Shown piece after piece: positions 10,526-22,459 of a stretch of DNA of 64,000 nt. The position numbers were made by a program, and so were the translations under genes. The stretch's first letter is position 1. Each line of letters opens with the position of its first letter. Origin of the DNA: Leishmania mexicana MHOM/GT/2001/U1103 (Eukaryota; Euglenozoa; Kinetoplastea; Trypanosomatida; Trypanosomatidae). The stretch is from positions 615,501 through 679,500 of the forward strand of contig NC_018324.1 of assembly GCF_000234665.1 (NCBI RefSeq), written 5' to 3'. The notes below the pieces were generated by a model. The model did not search any database. It had not been told where the DNA came from and was given only the letters and a program-made list of their open reading frames with translations.

Positions 10526-12455
10526 CGTGCGCGCAGAGAGGGGAAGAACAGCGAAAAGGAAAAAGGTGTTGATGTCAAGAGAAAATAAGGAGCTCACCCT
10601 TCGTCAGCCCTGAACCGTGTATGCCTGTTATGCGTGTGTGTGTGAGGGGGTATGTATGTTGGTTTTTTTGCTTTTGGGGTAGGGTGGATGCGGCGGCGTT
10701 GGCGGTGCTCGTTCTGCTGCTCCCCGCGCTGTGCTGTGTAGGGGGGAGAGAGGCGGTGAGTGAGACACCAAGTACTTCCCTCTTTCTCGCTCCCGTGCAC
10801 GCACACGAGAGACGATAACGAAAAGAACGCAGGGAAGAGAAGCAAAAGGAGGCACCGCTGACACACAGCCCAAGACGACCGCACAACTCAACCAACACGT
10901 GGCGTTGGCAAAACTAAGCAACAGAGGCAGAAGCAAAGGCAGTGAGACGTGAAACAAGCGAACAACAACAAAATGGAATGGCCGATGATCAACGCGCACG
11001 TGCGAGCTACACACTGCACCAGGTGGATGGTGGTCCAGGGTGGTTATTCAACGCCGCGCAAGTATCGTTTATTGGCATGTGCGTGCGTGTAGATGTGTGT
11101 AGGTGCGAGGCAAGAACCAAAGACCAGAGAGGAAGAGAAGAGAGGTGTGAGCGAGATGACGGGCTATCGACACGTGCACATGTGCAGGCACACAGAAGGA
11201 CTGGCACCCCCTCTCCTCCAAGAGGAGGTGGGCCTTCTCTTCTTCTTGTGTTACTTGTCTGGCGTCCTTTTTTTTGCCCTTTTCTGTGTGTTTCCTTCTG
11301 CAGCGTCCGTGGAGCAGCAACAACAAAAAAAGACAACAGCACGCAAAATGTTGTCAACGCAGGGTGATGCTCGTGCCTGAGAACACACACACACACGGCA
11401 AACAACAAAAAGCACACAGTCCGTGAAAGGTGGAGGCTGGAGGCTGCTGTCAGCGCTTCAGAGACAGCCACCTGTCTACACTGTGCGCCCCTTTTTCCCT
11501 ATCGTCTGGTGCTGTTCGCGAACCTGGTCGTGCCGGATGTGGTCGCGCAGCAACAGAGAAGCGAAGAACAATGGCCAATAGGGCAGAGAGGGTACACCTC
11601 GCGAGGCTCGAGAGAACAGTACGTAGCGAGAGAGAGGCAGAGAGGGTCTGTGGCATGAAGGAAACAGGAGGGGAGAGGAGAAGCAATGCACGTCACAAAC
11701 TCGCGCGCAGACGCTGATCTTTACTCCTTCTCCTTAACGCTTACCTCATGCATTGGCTTCTCCCCTTAGCTTCGCATCCATCCCCTACCCCCTACGCCCT
11801 TGGCGTAGCCTCCTCCTCCTCCCCCCTCCAGTGTCTCATTGCTGCCCCTTCTCCTTTCTTGCTGGCAAGAACGTGGAGGCTTGGATTTCCGATCCCGCGG
11901 AATGACAGCGTCACTCTTCGCTACGCTCCTCCTGCCGTTGTGTGCGTGTGCGCGTGCGTGTTTGTTTTCGTGTTCACTTGCTTGGTTATGCCATTAAGAC
12001 CTTCGCGTGTGTGCGTCGCTCTGCGCGTGCCTTAGCGTGTTCTCGGTCGTCCTTTTGGTTGTCCCTCCCACTTACCCCCTCACACCTTTTTTTTACTGGC
12101 CGACTCCCTCGTTCTTCTTTTTTGGGGGGTTGTTGACTTCTTCTGCATCCTTGCTGGGCCAAACCTCATTATGCAACGAAGAAAACCGAGGGGAGGAAAG
12201 GAGGGGGACAACAGAAACGTCCAGCCCACATGAAAGATAAAGGAAGAAGCAGAGGAGCGGAGAATAGCGAGAAAGAGAGAGGTAAGCATTAGCTTGCAAC
12301 AAAAAAAAGAGGCGAGGTTACGGGAAAGGAAAGAAGACCCAACTCCTGTGAGATGTGTGCCTTCCCCTTCCCACTTCGCGCGGCCTCTTTTTTTTCTCCT
12401 CCACCCCTCCCCCATCGGAAAAAAAAGGCCACACAAGGGCCGACGCGTACACACG

Positions 12456-12507
12456 ACACACACACACATATATATATATATATATGTATGGATATATATA
12501 TATATAT
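12456..12507. repeat. Compound (CA)n-(AT)n microsatellite
   Basis: A CA run (12456-12468) passes into an AT run (12468-12485), a short GTATGG break and a second AT run (12492-12507). The two AT arms can pair with each other. Confidence 0.9.
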
Positions 12508-12895
12508 GAACACGTAGACCGAAGCACACGTGAACCCAATAATGCAACATGAGAGAAGACAACCGGGGAAGAGGAAACAAACAAAGAATCGGTCAAAAAG
12601 AAATGAGAGGCGAGACATCGAAGTACTGTAGATACAAGCGAGTGAGGCGCTACGAGGTTTGGGAAAGAGGAGAGAGGGAACAAAACGAGCAGAGACCGGA
12701 CGAAAGAAAAACAATGTGCGTAGAGAGAGAGAGACAGAGAGTCGGCACCGTCACGAACCCGCGAGAAGGCATACACACATATATATACATACAAAAAAAA
12801 CATACCGGATCGGCTCACAAGAACCAAAGACACGCCATTCACGCCGTACACACACACACAAACACTCAGCAGTCGGCAAGCGACTTGCACGATGA

Positions 12896-12945
12896 GGTGA
12901 GAGAGGGAGAGAGGGAGAGAGGGAGGGAGGGAGGGAAGAAGGAGT
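12896..12945 (+). repeat. GA/GGGA-rich purine repeat with G-quadruplex motif
   Basis: A run of GAGAGG and GGGA units. Four G-triplets spaced by single A lie at 12921-12935, which satisfies the usual G-quadruplex pattern on the plus strand (the template strand here). Confidence 0.75.
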
Positions 12946-13821
12946 AGAGATTGCTGAAGCAAAGACGTATAGACGCAGGCGGCAGCAACACGTGAACAGA
13001 AGCACGCGAAACGGCGATTTGTGTTTAAGGCTCCTCACTAGGCGTGTCAGTGTCTCGGGTATCAGACCCAAGAGAGGGTAGGAAAAAAGGAGGTGGTACC
13101 GCACACACTAGCGTCTGACCGTATCCCTCTGGTCACACGGAGTGGAAAAGGACAGCTTCCCTCGCAGGAAGTGCTGGTGGTGCGGTGGAAGGGAGGGGGA
13201 CAAAGCAAAACAAAGCCTTCCCAGTGCCTCTACAGGACGAAGTCGTGCCAAAGCTGCAGAAGTGCCAGCACGCTTACCCACACTGATACACCTCTTCGAG
13301 ACGGTGACCACACTCACTCACACGCACATCACACAAACCTCCCTTTCTCCGCGGTTTTTTTTCAGCGTTCTTTGTCCATCACTCACCCTATTCTTTGAAT
13401 CTTCTCTCTTTCTGCCATTGTTTTCCCTTCTCTTTTTTCTCTATGAGGATGTTCCTCGATACTTTTCCTTTTCCTGCTCACGACACACACACACACACAC
13501 AGATACATACATAAAGTTGGCATCCCTTGACATACCACATAGGCACCTAAGGCGTCGGTACACGCGCGCAAAAAAACGCAGCCTCTAGCTTTCACGGGAG
13601 CACAAAGAAAGATAGACGGACGCGTGTGATTAAGAACTTGGGAGAGGAGAGACAACTTCAAGAAAAAAAAGAGCTGCGCCAAAAAAAAAGAAGCAAGAGT
13701 GCAGATACAGGAAGGAAAGGGAAAAGGAGATGAGGATGTCCTAAAAAGGGAAGGGAAATGGGGGGAGCGGGAATACTCTCGTGACGATCCTACTCTTCGT
13801 TTTCCTTTCGAAAGTGATTTG

Positions 13822-13848
13822 AGGGAGGGAGGGGAGGGGAGGGGAGGG
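13822..13848 (+). repeat. G-run cluster, predicted G-quadruplex
   Basis: Six consecutive runs of 3-4 G separated by single A, on the plus strand, which is the template for the minus-strand transcription unit. Confidence 0.75.
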
Positions 13849-14054
13849 CCTTGGCGAGCACAATAAAGTGTGCTGTTGTTTTTTTATATATATTTGGTCT
13901 TTGCGCGCGCGTTGTCTAAGGCCCTTAAGTTTGTGGAAACAAAAAAAAATGTCGAAAGGGAAAAGACGAACACGCAAAATGAACATACAAAAACGAGGAG
14001 GAGGGAGATAGATAGATAGATATACCAAAAGAGGCTCGCGAGTTCGAGATGAAG

Positions 14055-14074
14055 ACACACACACACACACACAC
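14055..14074. repeat. (AC)10 microsatellite
   Basis: Uninterrupted dinucleotide run inside the 7-kb spacer. Confidence 0.9.
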
Positions 14075-17000
14075 GCATAGAACCAAACACACGCGTCGTG
14101 ATAAAGACAAGGAGAACGAAAGGAAGAAAGAAGGATGAAGCATATCAAGGCACACGGCTTACCAGAGTACTGGGATACAAATGCATGCCCACGAAGACAC
14201 AGACGCGTGCGCAGAGGCAGAAAACTCCGATCAAGCCTTCGTCTCCGCACCCATCTACTCCCATATCCGCATACGAATACACTCAGACGCACAACGACAC
14301 AGAAAGGGAAAGCCAACATGGGCAAAAAAAAGAGGATCTCATGATGAGTTGCAACATCAGAAGGGGTAGCGAGAGAGGGAGAGAGGAGGAGGAGTTAAAA
14401 CAGAAAAGCGAAAACAGGAGCACCACAACGCATGGATAAAGAGACTTAATCAACTTTCAAGCATGGAAACAAGGGAACAGGCTAAGAAGCCCATTCGTGG
14501 TACATAAACACTACAACAACAAACAACAAAAAAACGAAAGAAATACCCCAAGAGACGAAATCTCGGTTGTGGACACGAAAACAAGAGAGAACAAACAAAC
14601 TTTAAAAAGCGGTGGTGACCTCTCAGCGCTCTACTACAGAAAGAGGAGAGCAGCATCGAGACAAGTGCAAACCAAACGAAAAACACACACACAAATACCG
14701 GAAAAAAAAGCAAATCGTGAGAGAGCGCGCGAAAAATAAAAATAAAAAGAAACACACAGAGCACACAAAATGGTCAAACAAAAAAAAGGAGGAGGAGGGG
14801 GAGGGGTGGGAAGCAAAAAAAATAAATAAATAAAACGAGAGCAAAAAAAGGAGAAGCTTGATGTCAGACCGTTTCTTCTTTGGCGGCTGTCTCTTCTTCC
14901 TTCTACATTGCGGCACAGGATATGGAGCTATCCCTCGCTTAGATTCACCGCTGCCACAGCGCTTGATGTGCTTGTCATCGGAATCACGCCGGGCAATTCT
15001 TGTTTTTTTCTTTCGTTCTCGCGCCACCACCTACGCACTGACTGTCGTGATGGTCTTGGTGACGCCAGAAGTCTGCTCTGCACGCACGCACACTTCCTCA
15101 CTTGCGAGACGCTTTGGTCGGTATGCGGCAATACAAGAAAAGCAGTAGATGTAGAACACACATGTGCGAGTCACCGGACGCTCACATGTACAGGCACGCA
15201 CACACAACGCGTAGGTGGCAAAGCGAGTAAAGAGCACAGCAAAGATTCAAAAAGGAAGTGCATGGGCAAAGAAACCAAAAGACAAGACGAAGAAACGATC
15301 GCCTACCAAGAGAACACATCTCGGACAGCCAGAGGAGATATGATGAGCAGCCACTTATGCAACCAAGCGTGCCCCAACGCGCTCACACAAGCATCTGCAG
15401 TCCATCTACACGCGGGCAACAATCCGTTCACACACACACACACTTAAGCATACACCCAGAGAGAAAGAGGTAAAAAGAAAGGGAAAAAAGCGCCGCAAAG
15501 AAAAGAGAACGACACGGAGAGAACACACACAACGAAGAAAGGAGTTGAGAGGAGTAGGCGAAGTGCTGCCTTGTCTTTCGTCTAAGCAACCGTCCCTGAC
15601 GATCACAACAGCTGATCTTTCCATGAAGCATGATCTACCGCCTCCACGGCCTCTTCTCTGTCTCTGTTCTTCCCGTCCATCGCCATCGGAAAGAAACTCT
15701 TCACCTCCACAGGATCCGCTTCTTGTGTGCGTCGCGAAACACGCACACGCTCACGAGACAACAACGTCAAACAAAAAAACGGCAGGCTTTCTTATTACTG
15801 TTTTCTTTTCTTTCTTCTTGCTTTCACGCCTCTCTCTTTTCCCCTTCCTGTTGAAGCAACCAAACCGGAGACAACGCCGATATGACCAAGACAAAGAAAA
15901 AGAGAGGGAGAAACAACAAAAGGAAACACACACACACACGCGCACGCGTGCGCAGCAGCTCCTAGACTCGCATGTAGGTGTGTGTCTGTGTCTGTGCACT
16001 GCGACGCATACACGCACAAGTAGAGCGTCAGAGACCTTGGAAAAAAAAACAAAGAAAAAGAACGAAACATAAACGAGGAGTAAAGGAGATGGGAGCAGCA
16101 CACACAAAGAAAGCTGGAGGAGGCGGTCCGTTTGAGGGCCCCCGCTTCATAGGCTCTTCTCGTCTCTTTTTTTTCGTTCGTTTTGCAGCCCTTGACGATC
16201 ACGCGCGTTCGTGTGCACCTCCTTTCTCCCCTTTCGTCCTTTTCCGATTCCCTTCAAGTACACGTGCGTCCCTTTTATGTATCCTCCCCCCCCCTTTTTA
16301 TGTTTTTTTTAAAGCGAGAAGGCCGACAACTACACACACGTAAACAAACACAAGCATCCCTGCTCCTGATCATCCCCGTCCGCCTCCCTCCCTCCCTCCC
16401 GCCATCGCAGCCTTTCTCCCTTGTCGTTCTCTTTGCACTCTTCACATTGTAGTCCTTACACATCTGAACACACCAACAAACACCGGCATGCCTGTTGTCG
16501 AGAGCAGGCATTCGCCCTCCTCTCGCTGCCTTCCGTCGCCCGCTCCATTATGTCTCCCTCTATTGGTCGCGTTTTCTTCTTTTTTTTCGTGGCCTCCTGC
16601 CTTCATTGCATCGACGCTTGAAGGTCACCACACCATAGGCGAGAGCGATAGCCAGCAAAGTCGGAGGGAGAGTGAGAGGCTGGGTGGGATGAGCTGCATC
16701 GGCAGACGCGCGCCTGCGTTCACACTCACCCTGCATGAAGCAGGTCCTCTTCGTCTTTGCCTCAGCAGCTGCACACCGGGGGAGGAGGGCTCAGGAAAGG
16801 TAGAAGACATGCCAGAAAGGGGAAGGGCACGTGAGTAGAGTAGCAGCAGTGACAGGGATGGTTGCGACGATGGCGAGCTAGGCGGAGGCGAAAACAAGAT
16901 AAGGGTTCGAGGCGCTAGGGAGGCGACTCAACCCGGAAAGGGGGGAGAGGGTCATGGCTCTCAAAACGAGGACCAAAAAGCCAAACGGAAGTGACGGAAG

Positions 17001-17376
17001 AACCAAAGGAGTGCGCTCACTCCATCAGACGTGGACATCGAAAAAAAGAGAGAAATAATAATAATAAAACAGGAGATAGAGAGAAGAAAGGGAGCGCCAA
17101 ATAAAGGAGGTAACAAGATGAGTGGATGGGTGTGTCGATGGATGAGCAGAACATCCTCGCGCACACAACTCAACGCCCCATAACAAAAGGACACACACAC
17201 ACACACACACAAACGCAGAAAAAAAAAGGAAAAAAAAACTGCTCCTTTTCCTTTTCGTGTTCTTCCCCTCTCTCTCTCCTTTTCTTTCTTTTTTTCCTTT
17301 TGCATCGACACGCACTTCTACCGTTTCCTGCTGTGTCCCCCGCCCATTCAGTACAGATACACGACCAAAAGATTTA

Positions 17377-17784
17377 TCACGCCTCCGGGCAGTCCTTGCG
17401 GAGGTGGCCCTTCTTACCGCACTTGCGGCAGCTCTTCTCCGCGACAGAGCGCTTCGGCGCCGTCGGGCAGGAGCGGCCAATGTGGCCATCCTCGTTGCAA
17501 AGGTAGCAGTGCGCGGGGTTGGGGCACTCGCTAGCGATGTGACCCTTCTGCGAGCAGTTGTAGCACATCACCGTCTCCGACTTTGGCGGCGCATCCGGGC
17601 AGTCGCGCGCGCGGTGCCCCGGCTTCTGGCAGTAGAAGCACGGCGCCTCCTCAGCCGTGATCGTGCTCACGCACTCCTTGGCAACGTGGCCGGGCTTGCC
17701 ACAGCGGAAGCACGGGGCAGAGTCCGCAGCAGACGTGCACTCACGGCTCTGGTGACCGACACCACCGCAGCGGTAGCAGACCAT
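17377..17784 (-). CDS. CCHC zinc-knuckle protein, six knuckles (CNBP/Gis2-like, poly-zinc-finger protein)
   Basis: A 135-residue protein with six CCHC knuckles, all with the exact Cx2Cx4Hx4C spacing: they start CYRC, CFRC, CFYC, CYNC, CYLC and CRKC. It resembles the CNBP/Gis2 group (about seven knuckles, bind single-stranded RNA/DNA) and the kinetoplastid poly-zinc-finger proteins. Unlike UMSBP, the knuckles differ from one another and the linkers are longer and partly acidic, so they have diverged for different contacts. A role in mRNA binding or translation is inferred from the family. The start is the ATG at 17782-17784 (MVCYRC); the two preceding codons are TTG and AAG, so there is no earlier ATG nearby. 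It sits between unusually long spacers on both sides. Confidence 0.9.
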   Translation of the reverse strand: MVCYRCGGVGHQSRECTSAADSAPCFRCGKPGHVAKECVSTITAEEAPCFYCQKPGHRARDCPDAPPKSETVMCYNCSQKGHIASECPNPAHCYLCNEDGHIGRSCPTAPKRSVAEKSCRKCGKKGHLRKDCPEA

Positions 17785-20700
17785 CTTCAAATTTAAAAGG
17801 CAGCCCGTGAGAAAAAGAGAGATTCAGGCGAAACGCGGGAGTGATTACAGAGAGATGCGAGAAACTGCCAAAGAAAAAGAGGGCGGGAGGGAGACAGAGA
17901 GCGGAAGAAACGGAGAGAAGAGCTATCCTGTAGGTGTGCGTGTGGCAGAAAATGCGAGAAAGGCGAGGGGGAATCCGCGGAGGCGTGAAAGCAAGTAGCA
18001 GAAGCAGCAGAGATGGCGGGAGAGAGAACAACATGAAAGGAAAAGCAGAAGCAGCAGCCCATCATGAAGTGTGTGAAGGGAGGCAGCGATATTGAACATG
18101 TGCGCAAACCGCAGCTCAAGACACATGCAGATGCGCATCCACGACCGCATATAGTAGGGAAGACATGACATCAGGGATCTCGCGGTATCATCGGCGTCCA
18201 CGCACATATCCGCGCGCCGCTGTCCATTGCATACAAGAAGCCTTTGCTTGTCCTCGAGCGGATGCGCTTCCCGTAAACGCACGCACTTCAACTTCCTCCT
18301 TCCGTTACCTGTGGCCCCTTCACAGATGTATCACGGCGCGCAGTCAAGTGGTGTCGCCAGCATCGTGGGGAACTGCGGCCAAGGTGGCTCGACTTCGCCA
18401 CACTGATGCGACTGAGCTTGTATTTTTTGCTGGTGGCTAACGCGTAGTTGATTCTCGCTTCCATCCCTTCTCGAGGGTCAAGACGGCCTCTCGACAGGGA
18501 ATCGGAGACAGACGGCGTTGCGCGTGGCATTGTTCGCGCAAAGGAAAAGCAAAACTATAGCAGGGTTGCGACGCAACAAAACACAAACCATACGCATACG
18601 TGCACTTTGGCACCGAGCAGAATAACCTCGTCACATCAGTCGCAGAGGGGACAAACGCGAGCAGGAGTGCCGCCGCCATCACGCCATACACGCCCCTCAA
18701 ACACCGAAAGAGAGCGCCGGGCAAAGACAATGTAACTTCGTCATCAATGACGAGCTTCGAGGAAACGCAACCCACACGTCGTCCGCGCCCCTGTCGGCAG
18801 CACCAAACGCAGTTGCCGTTTTCCTTGCCTCTGCACCGCTTCCGCCGCAGTGAGCAACGGAGGCTGTGTGTCCCCTTCTCTCGCCTTTTCTCCATCTCGG
18901 AGCAGCACACCACCCCTAGACGCCTGGGTTTGCGGCATCACGGCCTCTCGTACGGAAGGTCCATCCACATTGCGCGCCGACCTCGCGCTTACCATGTCAG
19001 GCGTTCTTCTTTTCGTTGCATCGCTGAGAAATCAGGGAAAAACACACGTGCAAAAACGGTGCACAACCGTCTCCCCTTCCAGGTGGGCCGTCACCATGAC
19101 TGACGCGAGGTGTGCAACCACTACTCCGGTTTCACGGTCCCGGTGTGGAAAGCCGTACCCTCACACACGAAGAAAGAAAACCTGAAGCCATACCATACGT
19201 CGACGCGCCAGCCAGCCGCTCTCCGTTATCTTTCAAGCGCTCCGGCGGACCTCGCCCCATCTCATCTTTGTTGTTTCCTCGCCCTTTGCGCGACAACAAA
19301 CCACCACGAGAGCGGCAGCCCGCCATGGGTGTTCGCTTCACGTGCTCGCCGTCAAGAGGTCGATCCATCTGCACTGTCACTGACCCTCCTCCTCATGTGG
19401 TGTGCACCTTCCACTTCCAATGCCTACACATCCGCGAAGCCGCCTTCATGTGACTTGCACAACCTACTAAAAACAGTGAGACTAGTCGGAGAAGTCGACA
19501 GCGCGTGGAACCCCTCCATCGTCACTGTCACCACCTCCCAAAACGTCACCCTCATCTTCGAAACCGCTGACGGTCCCGTCACTATTCCCTCCTATGTGCG
19601 CGTGTACACACATACGTAAGGTCGCCAGCGCGTCGCTGCTGTCGAATATGGCGCGGGTGCGTAGATGTGACACGCTCCTGTCCTCCTCAATGAAAACGGC
19701 CGTGCACGCAGCCGAAGCTCCGCACGCCCATTTTCCTCACCACCACCACAGACTCACATGCCCTTCTTGCATGAAATACGTGACGTCTGCGCCTTTCAAG
19801 ATCATCGTACTAGCAGGCAGCAGATCACTTTCCGCATTAAAGATAGAGGGGGAGAGGAAGGCACGGGATGAGTTGGGTGCCGCACAGGGTGCGGCCATGC
19901 CATCAACTCCGGCCTTCGCCCACGTTCTCCGGCCGCTACGCGCCTCGCAGAACAACAGTGAAAATGAAGAGAAAGGAAGGGAGATGCTTCTAGAGTACGC
20001 CTGTTAAGGGTATTTAAGGGGCGCGGCTTTAGCATGCGTGGTTACATGAGCGAGTGCGCAATGGTCCTCGGAGGAGAGGATGCTGCTTGGTGTAAGCAAC
20101 ACAACCTGGATATCATGGAGCGGGGGGGGGATGGGTGCTCGCGCGAAAAATAAAAATCCTTCACACACATGTACACCGACACGCACCCAAATGCAGAAGA
20201 GAGAGAGACGAACAAGAAGAGATCACGTTCGCAGAACCCGTCACTCTCTTTCCCAAGTCTCACGCAAGGCGCACACACAGACGCTGATCGTTCCGCCCTC
20301 TGTCTCCGCATCAGTGGCACACTCGAAGCCACATTGCACGCCAAAAGGCAGCGCGATTTCTCCCTTCATCTCCCCACCCCACCGCCATTCCTCTTCAAGA
20401 GGAAAAAGTGAATGCCGCGCACACGCAGTAGCACACACACACACGGCCGCTCATAGTCGACACACATGCCCGCCTATGAAGCAACAGCACGTTCCGCCAC
20501 GGCACCCGCAGCACCGCACGCGCACCTCAATCTACGGAAGCCGGTCACGTGCTCACGGACTTGAGCACCTTTTCGTTTTTCCATCTTCTTTTTTTTTAGA
20601 ACGGTTTCTTTTTTGCTTTTGCCTTTCTTTTCATCTCCGCACATGATAGCTGCTCGTTACTCGATCTCACAGAGGAATAAAAACGACATGTACACACACA

Positions 20701-22459
20701 CACACGCACACACACAACCCCATCGTGAGAGCGAAAGATGGTCGAATGAAAAGGGGCGAAGGTCTTTCAAAAAACAAAGTCATACAAACAAAAACTCTTG
20801 TTAAATAAAATAAAATAAAACAGAAAAACGCAGACAGAGACAGAGAGGCTGATGAATAAACGTGCGTGCATGTCTGTGTTTGTCACAAAGAGCTTGTCGG
20901 CACTTCACGGTGCAGACAGGAAGCGGAAGAAAAACAAAAGAAAGGCGATGCGCCGCAAGACACACACAGAGAGAGACACAGACAAGCGCCGGGTTTTTGT
21001 ACTGTTTTTTGTTTTCCTCTACCTCCCTGCCGGTAAAGCAGAGAGGAGAAGTGAGCAGGAGAGAGCCATCTCGACTCCTTCGATCACACCCTCACACGCG
21101 TGGTGGGCCGTGCTTTTTTTTTGGTTTTGGAATCGACAGTCGCCTTCTGCTCTCCTACACTGGCACCGAAAAAGGAAAAGGCGCATTCTCACCCGCGCAC
21201 TGTCGCTGCCTTTTTTTTCCAATGCGCGCAGGCGCAGGCGTGTGTTCGCACCCGCTTTTTGTTAATGGGAGAGGGGGTCTGATCTTCGTTTTTCGTGAAA
21301 AGGAGTGAAGGGTGCAATGACGTGGACGCAGAGAGAGTCCGACATGGCATGTCTCTAAGTGTTGAAACAACAACAAGAAAAGAGGGCTACGCGGGCGTGT
21401 TGCACGCCACTCTTCCCTTCTCCTCACCGCCTCGTCTGTGACCTCCATTTGGTTTGCGGAGCGACCACGCTCTTCCTTCTCATCTTGCTGCCTCCTCCCC
21501 TGACAATTGTGGTTTTCTCTTCCAAAGTCCAGTCAGGTTCTTGCTGACGCTACGCACGCAGTACAACCCACCCCCGTCGTCGTCATGGACGGACTGCGCT
21601 TTCGTGTTTATTGTTCTTTTTTTTAACCCACCCTCACGCCTTCTTTTCCTTTTCTTGGTCGGCGTTAGATATCGAGAGGGAAGCATGAAAAACAAAGAAG
21701 AAAAAATCATCGCCTTTTTAGTTGCCGTGGCAAGTCCTTATGTGGATCTTGCACACGCACACACGCACACACGCACACGTGGAATGAGGCAGAGAGTTGG
21801 AGAGCACCCGGAACAACGGAGACATGCGAGAAGGGAGACAAGGGAATCGCATGACCGCCAAACACTTCTTTTCTCTCCACCCATCGTATTCGCGCGGCGG
21901 TGGTGTTGTGTGGTTCTACCAGCCGTCAAAAGGTGGCGGAAGAGTGGAAAGGGGAGGGCGGTGCAGTGAACCGGTCGTCCTTCGCTTCATTCTCGTTTTC
22001 ACCTCTCGCTTTGAAGCGGGGCGGAGGAGGAGCGGCAGCAGCAGCAGCAAAGACCCGTAACAGAGAAAGAGGGAGAGAGGGGGGGCAAGGGGAGGGGAAG
22101 CAGGCGTGCGAAGGCGACAAAGAACAGAGAGGGAGACAAGCACACATATGCGGCTCTCTCACCTGTTTTCAAGCGCCTGGGCGTCACTGCATGGCACAAT
22201 CTACTGTTTGTATATAAGACAGCAATTCCATCCCCCCCCCCTCGCCTTCCTCCCCCCGTCCCACACACACACACACATACACGCAGTTCGCTTTGGATTG
22301 CCTCCACTCCGCTTTCCCCATCGCTGCTTTTTCGACCTCTCACGGCTGCACGTCACCCCTTGCATCTGCGCACGCTTCTTCGTCATCTTATCTGTTTATG
22401 TCGGACTCTTGCATCCAACACATCCGTTTCGTTCATAATTTCAGCTTTTTCGTTTCGCT
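17785..22459 (-). other. 4.7-kb gene-free spacer, probable long 3' UTR of the HEXBP-like gene
   Basis: No convincing coding region. About 18060-20040 is less repetitive and more balanced in base composition than its flanks, with overlapping open frames on both strands that share no known motif; it could be degenerate retroposon sequence, but I could not identify it. The rest is microsatellite-rich. Positions 22200-22459 are C/T-rich on the plus strand, so the transcript is purine-rich just after the HEXBP stop. Confidence 0.5.
17865..17910 (-). promoter_or_regulatory. Predicted trans-splice acceptor for the six-knuckle gene
   Basis: On the minus strand a long CT tract ends in TTTGGCAG, with the AG at 17865-17866 being the first after the tract. 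It is canonical in form and gives an 80-nt 5' UTR. Confidence 0.55.

Larger units (their letters stand above)
10343..17376 (-). other. 7.0-kb gene-free spacer, probable long 3' UTR of the six-knuckle gene
   Basis: No ORF looks like a gene: all are short and low-complexity, rich in Ser/Leu/Phe/Cys/Val or Arg/Lys/Glu/Thr, as expected from purine/pyrimidine strand bias. The region holds many CA, AT and GA microsatellites and G-run clusters. If both neighbours are transcribed without another cistron, most of it is 3' UTR of the gene at 17377-17784. A non-coding RNA or a very small protein cannot be excluded. Confidence 0.55.

Noticed and set aside
12318..12962. 214-codon minus-strand frame in the 7-kb spacer
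   Set aside because: Translation of microsatellites and pyrimidine tracts (runs of Leu/Ser/Pro and Ile-Tyr repeats); no coding signature.
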